The notes under the pieces: generated by a model
What the model saw: the letters and a program-made list of their open reading frames with translations, nothing else
Databases searched by the model: none
Told to the model about the DNA's origin: nothing
NCBI GenBank assembly: GCA_030592525.1
Contig: JAUVIW010000007.1
Location: 1-19,620 of the forward strand
Origin: an archaeon
GTDB lineage: Archaea > B1Sed10-29 > WALL01
Length of the DNA: 19,620 nt
Direction: 5' to 3'
Program-made: the position numbers and the translations under genes
Shown: one piece after another, positions 12,948-19,620 of the stretch
Layout of the letters: the number at the start of each line of letters is the position of its first letter
Position numbering within the stretch: position 1 is the stretch's first letter

Positions 12948-14132
12948 TCAAACGCTTCTTTCCCTGGTGAAACCCGATGCATCCGTCAATTGCTTGACTG
13001 CCTTGTCTTCATCCGGCTTCCTGTTGCGCATTTCTTCCTCTTCCTTGTCCTCGGGCATGAGCCAGCACATGCCTGTGTACGAGAGCCCTGCTGCGGGCCC
13101 GATGACAATGCCTTCAACAACGAGCACGAGTGACACGAAGGAGAACGCGTACACGAGTCCCAGCCACTCGATAACCATCTGGAACATGGGCATGTTCTCG
13201 AGCATCTGTGTGCTTGCCTCGGCGATTTGCGCTGCCTTTTCGGGGTTGTTGAACTGCTCGTACATCGTGTCGACGAGCGCGTCGATTTGTGCGGGGTCCG
13301 TGCCTCCCGCACTCATCTGGTCCAGTGCCTCTTGCTGCTTTTGCTTTTTGAGCGCGAGGTTCGCCGGCGAGTTAACTGCCGCGTAGTAAGCATCAAGGTC
13401 ATTATCAAGGTTCATTGCCATGCCCTGCGCATTGAGCTGGTCATACAATGGCTGGTATATCATTACGAGCTCAGCCTTGCTCGTGGAGTAGTTCATGCTG
13501 TTGAGCATTGCCTGTGCTTGCGCCGACCCGCCGGAGCCCATTTGTGTGTTGACCAGTGAGCGTATTTGGTCCTTGCTCATCATTGAGCCTGATGACTGCG
13601 CGACCACGTCCTGCAGGTTGCTCTTGAACGTTTCCTCGTACGAGTCGTGCTGTATTGTCGCGAGCGCGAACACGACGATGAATGCGATGGCGGCAAAGAC
13701 ATAAAACGCTTTTTTTGCGTGCCCCATTCCTTTGCCGAAGTTTTTCGCCAGGCCCTTGCTTCTTTTTCCTGCTGTTAGGAACGCGGCTACTGGCACTCCC
13801 ACGAGCAGGCTCATCCCGAGCATTATGAACTCAAACAAATCCATTGACAGCACGAGCGGCACGCCGCCCACGGCGATGAGGAGGAAGCTTAGTGGCACGG
13901 CCTGGAACTTTTCCAGCCTTCTCGCGGCGTAGAACACCGCGCCCATTGATAGCCCGATTAGCACTAATGACGCTACCATCACAGCCAAGTGCCCTGTGAA
14001 AAGCCCCGCGAGCCAGTTCATGTCCATTATTTTTTTGGGCGAGAACCCTATGCCCCCGAAAAGCATCCAGCCGGTCCACGCTAGCAGCAGGCTCGCTCCG
14101 CTTGATATGAAGACTGCCTGCAGCTTCTTCAT
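12948..14132 (-). CDS. Polytopic membrane protein, unknown
   Basis: I do not recognise this 394-aa protein. It has about five hydrophobic segments in the first 165 residues. A hydrophilic middle of about 150 residues, rich in Gln, Ser, Met and Asn (SSGSMMSKDQIRSLVNTQMG and onward), is probably outside the membrane. One or two C-terminal helices (about 325-365) follow, then an acidic-to-basic cytoplasmic tail (PEDKEEEEMRNRKPDED). The start is ATG at 14132 (MKKLQAV); 28 further in-frame codons upstream belong to element D. The ATG originally overlapped the stop codon of the methionine aminopeptidase gene, so the two were one operon. Element D now separates them by 133 bases. Confidence 0.72.
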   Translation of the reverse strand: MKKLQAVFISSGASLLLAWTGWMLFGGIGFSPKKIMDMNWLAGLFTGHLAVMVASLVLIGLSMGAVFYAARRLEKFQAVPLSFLLIAVGGVPLVLSMDLFEFIMLGMSLLVGVPVAAFLTAGKRSKGLAKNFGKGMGHAKKAFYVFAAIAFIVVFALATIQHDSYEETFKSNLQDVVAQSSGSMMSKDQIRSLVNTQMGSGGSAQAQAMLNSMNYSTSKAELVMIYQPLYDQLNAQGMAMNLDNDLDAYYAAVNSPANLALKKQKQQEALDQMSAGGTDPAQIDALVDTMYEQFNNPEKAAQIAEASTQMLENMPMFQMVIEWLGLVYAFSFVSLVLVVEGIVIGPAAGLSYTGMCWLMPEDKEEEEMRNRKPDEDKAVKQLTDASGFTRERSV

Positions 14133-14287
14133 TTCGTTGTCACCCCGCACAGCTTTTTTGCGCCGAACGCGCAAAAAACCTGGGAAATACAATCTTGCTC
14201 GCCTGCAGGCGAGCACGAGCGGCTTCGCCGCTGTTTTTGCCCGGGCCCTGTGCGAGAAGGCAGCTTCATTTCGTTGTCACCTCGCAC
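14120..14287 (+). mobile_element. Hairpin element D splitting a two-gene operon
   Basis: Element D (14151-14259) lies between two copies of a gene junction: 14120-14150 (start of the membrane-protein gene) and 14260-14287 (end of the aminopeptidase gene). They differ by one 3-base indel and one substitution. Its order is hairpin 1 (14150-14182, TTTTTTGCGC/GCGCAAAAAA with CAG/CTG), AAATACAATCTTG, hairpin 2 (14198-14213, CTCGCC/GGCGAG), hairpin 3 (14218-14232, AGCGGC/GCCGCT) and T5. A shortened end keeps only GTGCGAGAAGG of hairpin 4. It runs on the plus strand, against both genes. The duplicated segment holds the end of one gene and the ATG of the next, so the insertion broke neither protein. 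Confidence 0.78.
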
Positions 14288-15144
14288 CCGTCCGGTGTTA
14301 TGATGATGGTGTGCTCTGCTTGCGACACCGTGCCCGTGTCAGACAGCACTGGATATGAGTGGAACACCCCTTTTTGCATGAGCTCGCGCAGCGCCATTTT
14401 CAGGCGCAGGCCCGAGGCAACTGGCGCAAGCCACCGTTCCGCGAACGGCAGCAGCCCAAACTCCTCTTCAACGAACGCGATGATTTTCCGTGCATCCGCA
14501 TTGCGGACCGGCCGCATGTTTTCCAGCGAGAATATTTCCACGGCCCTTTCCTCGCTCACTGACCCGCGCCCCATGGTTGCGAAGGGCTCGATGGCCATTG
14601 CCATGCCTTCCTCGAATTCCCAGCCGCTTGCGGTGGACACGTTCGGGATTGTGGGGCCTGTATGAAGAAATCCTTGCCTTAGCACGTGCCCAGTCAAATT
14701 CCGCACGGCCTTGAATCCCTTGCCCTCAATAACCTTCTCTATTGCTGCGCCCAGGTCGCTGCTGTTGGCGCCTGGCTTGGCGAGCGCTATTGCGGCATCA
14801 AGCGCCTCACGCGCCGCTGCCACTAGCTCACTGTTCTCTCCTGAGATGTCCACTGTGACTGCTGAGTCGCCGATGTACCCGTTCACTTGCGCGCCGCAGT
14901 CCAGCTTGACCACGTCCTTCTCCCCGAACACCTTGTCGTCATCAAGGCAGGGGGTGTAGTGCGCCGCCTGGTTGCCGATGGAGATGTTGCAAGGGAACGC
15001 ACACTTTGCCTTGGCCATTATGTGCTTCTCAACCGCTTCCGCGACATCCAGCAATAGTGCCCCGGGCTTGATGAGCTTTGCTCCCTTGGCCAGCGCTTCC
15101 GATGTCAATCGGCCTGCTTCTCTGTAGTCCTCTATCCCTTCCAT
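14266..15144 (-). CDS. map: Methionine aminopeptidase, type II
   Basis: This 292-aa enzyme removes the initiator Met from new proteins. The five metal ligands of the pita-bread fold are in place: D82 (LDCGAQVNGY), D93 (IGDSAVTVDI), H153 (LTGHVL), E186 (AIEPF) and E277 (SQAEHT). The active-site His is H62 (QAAHYTP). A helical insert between H153 and E277 (about 195-250) marks the archaeal type II form. The ATG at 15144 is favoured over upstream in-frame codons because the divergent TATA box (15169-15176) is 28 bp away. The gene ends VTTK-stop inside the target repeat of element D. Its stop would have overlapped the ATG of the following membrane-protein gene before the insertion. Confidence 0.93.
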   Translation of the reverse strand: MEGIEDYREAGRLTSEALAKGAKLIKPGALLLDVAEAVEKHIMAKAKCAFPCNISIGNQAAHYTPCLDDDKVFGEKDVVKLDCGAQVNGYIGDSAVTVDISGENSELVAAAREALDAAIALAKPGANSSDLGAAIEKVIEGKGFKAVRNLTGHVLRQGFLHTGPTIPNVSTASGWEFEEGMAMAIEPFATMGRGSVSEERAVEIFSLENMRPVRNADARKIIAFVEEEFGLLPFAERWLAPVASGLRLKMALRELMQKGVFHSYPVLSDTGTVSQAEHTIIITPDGCEVTTK

Positions 15145-15168
15145 AGTACCTTTCCTACAACCCGAACA

Positions 15169-15176
15169 CTTATAAA
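15169..15176. promoter_or_regulatory. Shared divergent TATA box (map / 66-aa gene)
   Basis: CTTATAAA reads TTTATAAG on the other strand. It is centred about 28 bp from the ATG of map (15144) and about 28 bp from the ATG at 15200. One box may serve two leaderless transcripts in opposite directions. Confidence 0.6.
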
Positions 15177-15199
15177 TCCTGTTGGCGTTATTATCAGCC

Positions 15200-15400
15200 A
15201 TGGGCGCACTCAAAGTTCACCAGGACATGGCTCTCGCGAAGTACGAGCGCATGAATGCATTAGACAAGCGCAGGGTCAATATGAAGCTGGATGAGCTTGC
15301 CCGCCTGAAGGGCTACAACAACGCCCGCGAGATATACGACCAGAAGCCTTACATCTGGAAGCAGCTGTGTGCGGACACTGTGTCGCACATGTTCCCTTAG
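15200..15400 (+). CDS. Small helical protein, unknown (66 aa)
   Basis: This charged 66-aa protein is mostly helical (DMALAKYERMNALDKRRV, then MKLDELARLKGYNNAREIY) and ends KQLCADTVSHMFP. I do not recognise it. There is no signal or membrane segment. The ATG at 15200 is chosen over an in-frame ATG at 15182 because the shared TATA box lies 28 bp upstream of 15200 and too near the other. Its stop codon overlaps the stop codon of polB by three bases on the opposite strand. Confidence 0.65.
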   Translation: MGALKVHQDMALAKYERMNALDKRRVNMKLDELARLKGYNNAREIYDQKPYIWKQLCADTVSHMFP

Positions 15401-18400
15401 CTCCACGCCCCGAGGCCCGTTTGCTTGGAGCCGTGCTTGAGCTCGTCTTCCTCGATGTCAAGCTCATTGAGTATCTTCATCACTGCGGGCAGCACTTGGT
15501 GGTCCAAGTAGTATTCGGCGTCCGGCACCCTGTTTCCCACTAGGCTCAGTGGCCACGAGCGGTCACCAATGCTCCCAGCGCCCTTGGTCACCACGTAGCT
15601 AATGGTCATGCCGGTGTAGACTTCTTCCCCGCTGTCCCTCAGCCGCATCGCCGCCTTGACGTGCGGCCCGATGGACTCGTATTTCTCTATCTTTCTCTTG
15701 AGCTGCGTGTAAATGACCAGGTCCTCTATCGGAACCTTGTTCTTCCGTACCCTGTCGATAGTATCCAAGACAACTTTCTTCGCAGCGTCAACCTTATCCT
15801 CAAGCACTAATTTCACGACCTCGCGCTGCGTCTTTTTCGCTATCGCGCTCCAGTCCCTTCGCACGAATTCTAGCCCCGTGATTTCAACTTGCCCGTCCTC
15901 GCGCAGCAGGGCGTACCTCTTCTTCGCTGCGCCACCCTCTTTCTTGGTGACGAATATGCACCTGGGATAATACCCCTCGAACTCGACCTCCATCGCCCCG
16001 GGCAGGCCAGAGTTGTATTCCTTGACAAAAGCCAACACGTCCGCCTTCTTCTTTTTTCCGAGCTTCAAAAAAGCGCTGTCCGTGTTGTGCAGGAGAATTT
16101 GCCCACAGCTGTCGACGAACATGTGCGAGCCTTCCACGCTTAGGTCATAGACATATCCACTGTACTCTTCCTCTGTGAGCTTTGTGTGTATCCTACTATT
16201 GTATCTTGATGACGTGGTGATGCTGTAAGCCCCTTTGCTTGGCCTATGCCTAATTGTGTGTTTTTGGTTGAGTTGTGTGAGGAGCAGGGATGTGCCGCAT
16301 GCCAGCTGCAATGATGAGGTGTGGTAAGTAAAATTATTTTTCTTGTATTGTTCTGTGTAGCGCTCGTCATTCTCTTTGCGGCTCCCATCCCCTTCAATCA
16401 TCTTTTTGAGCATGGTCATTTTGTGCTTGTCGTCCACGTGGTATATGAAAGAAGGAAGGGCTTTGTTTTTGCTGGTTTGGCCGCAGAACGCTTTGAAGAA
16501 TATTGCGCTGACTTCGTTCATCATTTGGAGCTTGTTGGTAGTATCATCATAGGTTATTGTCTTGCCCTGTGTTTTTATGGTTCGCCTCTTTTTGTTTGAC
16601 CTGATGACGCATGTTTGCACGTTCCTGAACAGCCGATGGTAGTCCTTCTGAAGCCCCAGCAGCCATGCCTTGTCGCTGCTGGCTATGCTTGCCCCCCACT
16701 TGGCTTTGGATGTCTCACGTGTGGATGCGCTTCCTTCTGCTATGTACGCGCCGAGCAGCCGGCACATGGCACCAAAATCCTTCGTGCCGACGCGTATAAT
16801 CCGCTTGGCTTTCACTCTTTTCTTTTGGTTGGTCCACCCGAACCACACCCAATCCCCGTCCTTGTGGGCTTTTACCACTTTTTTCCGCCCCTTGTACACT
16901 GTTTCGTATGTTATGCCTTTCATGGCTTCGTACACGTCGATTGTACTAATTTTTTTTACTGCTGGGACTGATTCCACTCTTGCGAGTTCCGCATCCTTGA
17001 GCTCCTCTGCCTTTACACTTATGAGCTCGTTGTTGTCCTTGACAATGAGTGAGTGGTCTTCTGTGACTCTTGTTTCACCATGCTTTTGGTTGACCCTTAA
17101 AATTCGCTTCTTTGCTTTGTGCCTTATGATTTGCTTGATTGGTGCCCAGCATGGCTTTTGGCTTTTGGGGTTTGCCGTGAGAGCCTTCCATCCTTTGAGA
17201 TTAATGACATGTTTTGGCCTTCTCCATATAGCCTTGTCCTCATTTTCGTTGAAAAGTGCCTCAATGTTTTTTGTTTCGACAATGCCTTTTGGGTTGAGGA
17301 CTGTTACGAACCGCTCTCCGGTGACACTGTCCCCATAAATAACCTTGAAACCCGCGTCCTCTGCCTTCGAGATGAGGTTTTGGACATAGTGCCTTGCCCA
17401 CGCCGTGATGCTTTCACCGCACGCCCTTGAGTACCACCGCGCCCTGTTGTACAGCATGTACCCGTATGTTGAGTTTGCGATAATCTTGAGCGCCCATTGC
17501 TCTGCGTGCAGCCGTTTTTTCGCTGTGCCCTCGGCTTCCTTCATGCGCTTCTTGACATCAACCCTTCTGGTGATGAGTTCCCCGAGCATTTCAGGTATGA
17601 GCCCCTTGTGCTTTTTGCAGAACCGGTGCCCTTGCGGCGACTCATGCGCGTCTTTGCAGCACTTGCAGTCCAGTGTCTCCGGGCTTATGTTGTGCGAGAT
17701 GATTATGCTTGGGTACAGCCCCCTGAAGTCTAGGATTGCGACATTGTCGTGCAGCCCCGTGTCCGGCGTCTTCACGTACCCGCCCTCAATCGGCTTCTGT
17801 GCCCTCGCCGCAAGCTCGTGCTTCCCTGGCTTGTTCGGCGCTATCACTCCGCGGCCGAACGACTTTTTGAGCAGCAGCAGCTCAACCATCTGCCCGGTTG
17901 ACATGTGCGTCGCTTCCGTCACAGTGACCCCAACGAGCTTTGCTAATTCCGTGTACAGCGGTCGGACATACTCGCCTATTTCCCACGCAGCCTCGCAGTC
18001 CTCTTGGTTGTATTGCGCGAACTCCTTGAGCTCCTTTTCCGAGCCTTCATCCCACACGCGCCAAATGTCCGAGGACTCAATGTCCACCTTTTCCTTGCCT
18101 GTCAGCTCCTTGTAAACGTCCTCGAGCGTGTACCTTGGCAGCTTGAGCCCGCCGATGCGTGCGATGAACGACACTCCTTGGTACGCGTCAATGTGTGCCT
18201 TGCCCGGGATGCGCGCGCTGACGCCTCCGCGCTGCGCGTTCCTGAACCGCGTGGGCTTGCCTTCGAACCCGAGGCCGTCCTTTATCTTGAGCTTTTTCCT
18301 GCGCTCCTGCAGGTACGGCAAGTCAAAATTATCCCCGTTGTAAGTGTAGACAATGTCTGCGCCCTTCATGCTTTCCACGAACGCCTCGGCCATTTCTTTC

Positions 18401-18948
18401 TCGTTCTCAACCACCTCAACATTCTTGTGGTGCAGGTCCTTCCACGAGAACAGCTGTGCCTTTGTGCCGTCGTAAGTCCCCGCAATCAGTATCGGGTCCT
18501 TTTCCGCTATCGAGAACCTCTTTGGGTTGTATGTCTCGAAATCAAGGGCCACGCTCTTCAGCTTGACGCTGCCCTCAATCGGCTCGTGCTTGATGCCGTC
18601 CCACTCGTACATTTTCATTGGCTTGATGTCGTGGTCCATGAGATAGCGTTGCACGAACGGTATGTCGTACTCGCGTATTTGCCCGTAGAGCTTGGCTTTC
18701 TCCCTCACTTTCGGCACGTCGGCGGGCGTCTTGCACAGCACTTTTAGCATGTTCTTGTCGTGGACCTGCACTTCCTTGACTCCCTCTATCTTGAGTGCTT
18801 CGCGCGGGTCCTTTGTGATGAGATAGAAGTACGGGTCGAACTCCCTGTCCTCGATTAGTTTCACGCCCTTGGCCGTGCGTATGTACAGCCTCGTGACTGT
18901 TTGGTCGTCATCAGACCTGTAGCTTATGTCAATGAGGAGCCCTTTCAT
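15397..18948 (-). CDS. polB: Family-B DNA polymerase precursor with intein
   Basis: The 1183-aa precursor yields a polymerase of about 768 aa after splicing, the normal archaeal PolB size. Using the ATG at 18948 as residue 1, the exonuclease motifs are DFET (136-139), YNGDNFD (203-209) and YNQED (313-317). The polymerase motifs are DFRGLYPSI (407-415), KIIANSTYGYM (488-498) and YGD-TDS, split by the intein between residues 540 and 956. KKRYALL and the thumb follow. It is a replicative or repair polymerase with proofreading. An in-frame ATG at 18963 is rejected because it lies only about ten bases from the TATA box (18966-18977), whereas 18948 lies at 24-25 bp. The gene converges on the 66-aa gene. 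Confidence 0.95.
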   Translation of the reverse strand: MKGLLIDISYRSDDDQTVTRLYIRTAKGVKLIEDREFDPYFYLITKDPREALKIEGVKEVQVHDKNMLKVLCKTPADVPKVREKAKLYGQIREYDIPFVQRYLMDHDIKPMKMYEWDGIKHEPIEGSVKLKSVALDFETYNPKRFSIAEKDPILIAGTYDGTKAQLFSWKDLHHKNVEVVENEKEMAEAFVESMKGADIVYTYNGDNFDLPYLQERRKKLKIKDGLGFEGKPTRFRNAQRGGVSARIPGKAHIDAYQGVSFIARIGGLKLPRYTLEDVYKELTGKEKVDIESSDIWRVWDEGSEKELKEFAQYNQEDCEAAWEIGEYVRPLYTELAKLVGVTVTEATHMSTGQMVELLLLKKSFGRGVIAPNKPGKHELAARAQKPIEGGYVKTPDTGLHDNVAILDFRGLYPSIIISHNISPETLDCKCCKDAHESPQGHRFCKKHKGLIPEMLGELITRRVDVKKRMKEAEGTAKKRLHAEQWALKIIANSTYGYMLYNRARWYSRACGESITAWARHYVQNLISKAEDAGFKVIYGDSVTGERFVTVLNPKGIVETKNIEALFNENEDKAIWRRPKHVINLKGWKALTANPKSQKPCWAPIKQIIRHKAKKRILRVNQKHGETRVTEDHSLIVKDNNELISVKAEELKDAELARVESVPAVKKISTIDVYEAMKGITYETVYKGRKKVVKAHKDGDWVWFGWTNQKKRVKAKRIIRVGTKDFGAMCRLLGAYIAEGSASTRETSKAKWGASIASSDKAWLLGLQKDYHRLFRNVQTCVIRSNKKRRTIKTQGKTITYDDTTNKLQMMNEVSAIFFKAFCGQTSKNKALPSFIYHVDDKHKMTMLKKMIEGDGSRKENDERYTEQYKKNNFTYHTSSLQLACGTSLLLTQLNQKHTIRHRPSKGAYSITTSSRYNSRIHTKLTEEEYSGYVYDLSVEGSHMFVDSCGQILLHNTDSAFLKLGKKKKADVLAFVKEYNSGLPGAMEVEFEGYYPRCIFVTKKEGGAAKKRYALLREDGQVEITGLEFVRRDWSAIAKKTQREVVKLVLEDKVDAAKKVVLDTIDRVRKNKVPIEDLVIYTQLKRKIEKYESIGPHVKAAMRLRDSGEEVYTGMTISYVVTKGAGSIGDRSWPLSLVGNRVPDAEYYLDHQVLPAVMKILNELDIEEDELKHGSKQTGLGAWS
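16084..17328 (-). mobile_element. Intein in the polB catalytic motif, with LAGLIDADG endonuclease
   Basis: The intein has 415 residues. It starts with Ser right after YGD and ends LLHN before Thr (TDS), the insertion point known as pol-c in thermococcal PolB inteins. Splicing blocks are visible: SVTGERFV (block A), VTEDHSLIV (block B, with T-x-x-H), GYVYDLSVEGSHMFV (block F) and HN-T (block G). Between them lies a DOD endonuclease with LLGAYIAEGS and LKKMIEGDGS, so it is probably active or recently active. Its DNA is AT-richer than the flanking polymerase exteins, which suggests later arrival. Confidence 0.92.
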
Positions 18949-18965
18949 GCTTTTTCCCTGCATAC

Positions 18966-18977
18966 GTTTTTATAAGC
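18966..18977. promoter_or_regulatory. TATA box between polB and the coiled-coil gene
   Basis: TTTTTATAAGC is centred about 24-25 bp from the polB ATG at 18948 on the minus strand. On the plus strand it would place an RNA start near 18998, leaving a leader of about 17 bases with AGGGG before the ATG at 19016. An alternative plus-strand box is TTATTAAAATA at 18993-19003. Confidence 0.5.
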
Positions 18978-19015
18978 AAACGGCTTTATGCTTTATTAAA
19001 ATAGGGGTTATCTTC

Positions 19016-19540
19016 ATGCCATCACAGAGACCACGTTCCAGGCCACAGCCCACTGCCCGCCCTTCGGGCAGGCCCCAGCAGCAGCAGGGCGCGAGCGTCA
19101 CCAGCTCCATCAGTGCCCTGGACGCGAAGATTAAGCTTATTTCGCAGCGCATCAAGATTGTCGAGAACAACTTGCAGGTGATGTCCCGCACGATGGTCTC
19201 CCATAACAAGAAGCTCAAGGACATTGAGGCGGCTGTCGCCGCCGGTGGCGGGGGCAAGGTGGACCTCGACGCCATAAAGAAGACTTTGCGCGAACAGCTG
19301 CAGTCGGACATCGCCTCGGCCCAGACTCCTGCAACCCCCCTGATGATTGATGACTACAACCGCTCTGGCGGTGGCGCTGCCCCTGAAGGGGTCAAGGAGC
19401 TGAAGAAGGAGCTCGCGGAGCTCCGTGCGCAGGTCTCGGAGATGAAGTACGTTGTCGACACATTGAACCCGATGGAGTACGTCACACTAGAGGACATTAA
19501 CGATGTCATCGACCGCAAGATTCGCGCGATGAAGGACTAA
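19016..19540 (+). CDS. Coiled-coil protein with Pro/Arg-rich N-terminus, unknown
   Basis: I do not recognise this 174-aa protein. Residues 1-25 are rich in Pro, Arg, Ser and Gln and likely unfolded. A first helical segment follows at about 29-68 (ALDAKIKLISQRIKIVENNL). A Gly-rich hinge and acidic linker come next, then a second heptad-like helix at about 124-148 (VKELKKELAELRAQVSEMKY). The end is acidic-basic (LEDINDVIDRKIRAMKD). There is no signal or membrane helix, so it is probably cytoplasmic and oligomeric. The ATG at 19016 follows AGGGG at about nine bases; in-frame codons upstream would run into the polB promoter. It diverges from polB. Confidence 0.75.
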   Translation: MPSQRPRSRPQPTARPSGRPQQQQGASVTSSISALDAKIKLISQRIKIVENNLQVMSRTMVSHNKKLKDIEAAVAAGGGGKVDLDAIKKTLREQLQSDIASAQTPATPLMIDDYNRSGGGAAPEGVKELKKELAELRAQVSEMKYVVDTLNPMEYVTLEDINDVIDRKIRAMKD

Positions 19541-19542
19541 TC

Positions 19543-19549
19543 CTTTAAT
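19543..19549 (+). promoter_or_regulatory. TATA box of the right-edge gene
   Basis: TTTAATA (with the preceding CC) is centred about 27 bp upstream of the ATG at 19573. Confidence 0.5.
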
Positions 19550-19572
19550 ACCCTGCCTGAGCTATTTTTACC

Positions 19573-19620
19573 ATGCCCAAGCTGCCGCCGGAGTACCTGA
19601 CCAAGAAAGGTAAGCTCCGC
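19573..19620 (+). CDS. Start of an unidentified gene, cut by right edge
   Basis: Sixteen codons are present, beginning MPKLPPEYLTKKGKLR and leaving the window open. The ATG is placed 27 bp after a TATA box, as for other leaderless genes here, and follows the coiled-coil gene by 32 bases on the same strand. The piece is too short to identify. Confidence 0.55.
   Translation, partial: MPKLPPEYLTKKGKLR

Noticed and set aside
14133..14216. Upstream ATG and 28 extra codons for the membrane-protein gene
   Set aside because: They lie wholly in element D and its repeat; the ATG at 14132 is the original overlapping start.
1006..14259. The repeated hairpin units as a CRISPR array
   Set aside because: The copies are kilobases apart, are not regularly spaced, contain several different stems, and have no spacers between identical repeats.
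18004..18747. A 247-aa plus-strand frame opposite polB
   Set aside because: It is a shadow of the conserved exonuclease region of polB; all polymerase motifs are on the minus strand.

Overview
The window looks like a stretch of an archaeal chromosome. The signs are a family-B DNA polymerase with an intein, a type II methionine aminopeptidase, a UbiA-type prenyltransferase of the ether-lipid kind, an A1-U72 tRNA-Gln, and AT-rich TATA boxes about 25-30 bp upstream of starts that mostly lack leaders. Small size, tight packing and several unrecognised membrane proteins would fit a DPANN lineage (for example Diapherotrites or Micrarchaeota), but this is a guess from style, not from a marker gene. 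Host genes are moderately GC-rich. The polB intein and the free-standing LAGLIDADG gene are visibly AT-richer.

Layout. 1-46: start of a gene leaving the left edge (-). 120-953: UbiA prenyltransferase (-). 1006-1240: hairpin element A and tRNA-Glu. 1274-2704: charged protein of unknown function (-). 2738-6181: giant surface protein with Ig-like and FN3 domains (-). 6225-6770: alkyladenine DNA glycosylase (-). 6795-7010: element B and tRNA-Val. 7039-8211: MFS permease (-). 8242-9404: tRNA-Gln with extra internal sequence, a LAGLIDADG endonuclease gene and a second tRNA-Gln 5' fragment. 9466-11378: GT2 glycosyltransferase overlapping a membrane thioredoxin-like gene (+). 11412-12666: DUF4870 protein and double GNAT (-). 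12703-12911: tRNA-Arg and element C. 12948-15144: membrane protein and methionine aminopeptidase (-), split by element D. 15200-15400: 66-aa protein (+). 15397-18948: polB with intein (-). 19016-19540: coiled-coil protein (+). 19573 to the end: start of another gene (+).

The main discovery is a family of four short elements (A-D, about 110-155 bp). Each has up to four hairpins in fixed order and related hairpin-forming inverted termini. Each is flanked by a direct repeat of its target: the 3' end of tRNA-Glu, tRNA-Val and tRNA-Arg, and, in copy D, the stop/start junction of two genes that would otherwise overlap as ATGA. Paired stem arms change together between copies, so the folded form seems to be what is kept. 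No enzyme for moving them lies in the window. The fourth tRNA, tRNA-Gln, has a different insertion: a homing-endonuclease gene lying between two copies of the tRNA 5' end. So every tRNA gene here carries an insertion that repeats part of the tRNA.

The surface-protein, glycosyltransferase, thioredoxin-like and MFS genes point to envelope functions. polB, the glycosylase and MetAP are housekeeping genes.
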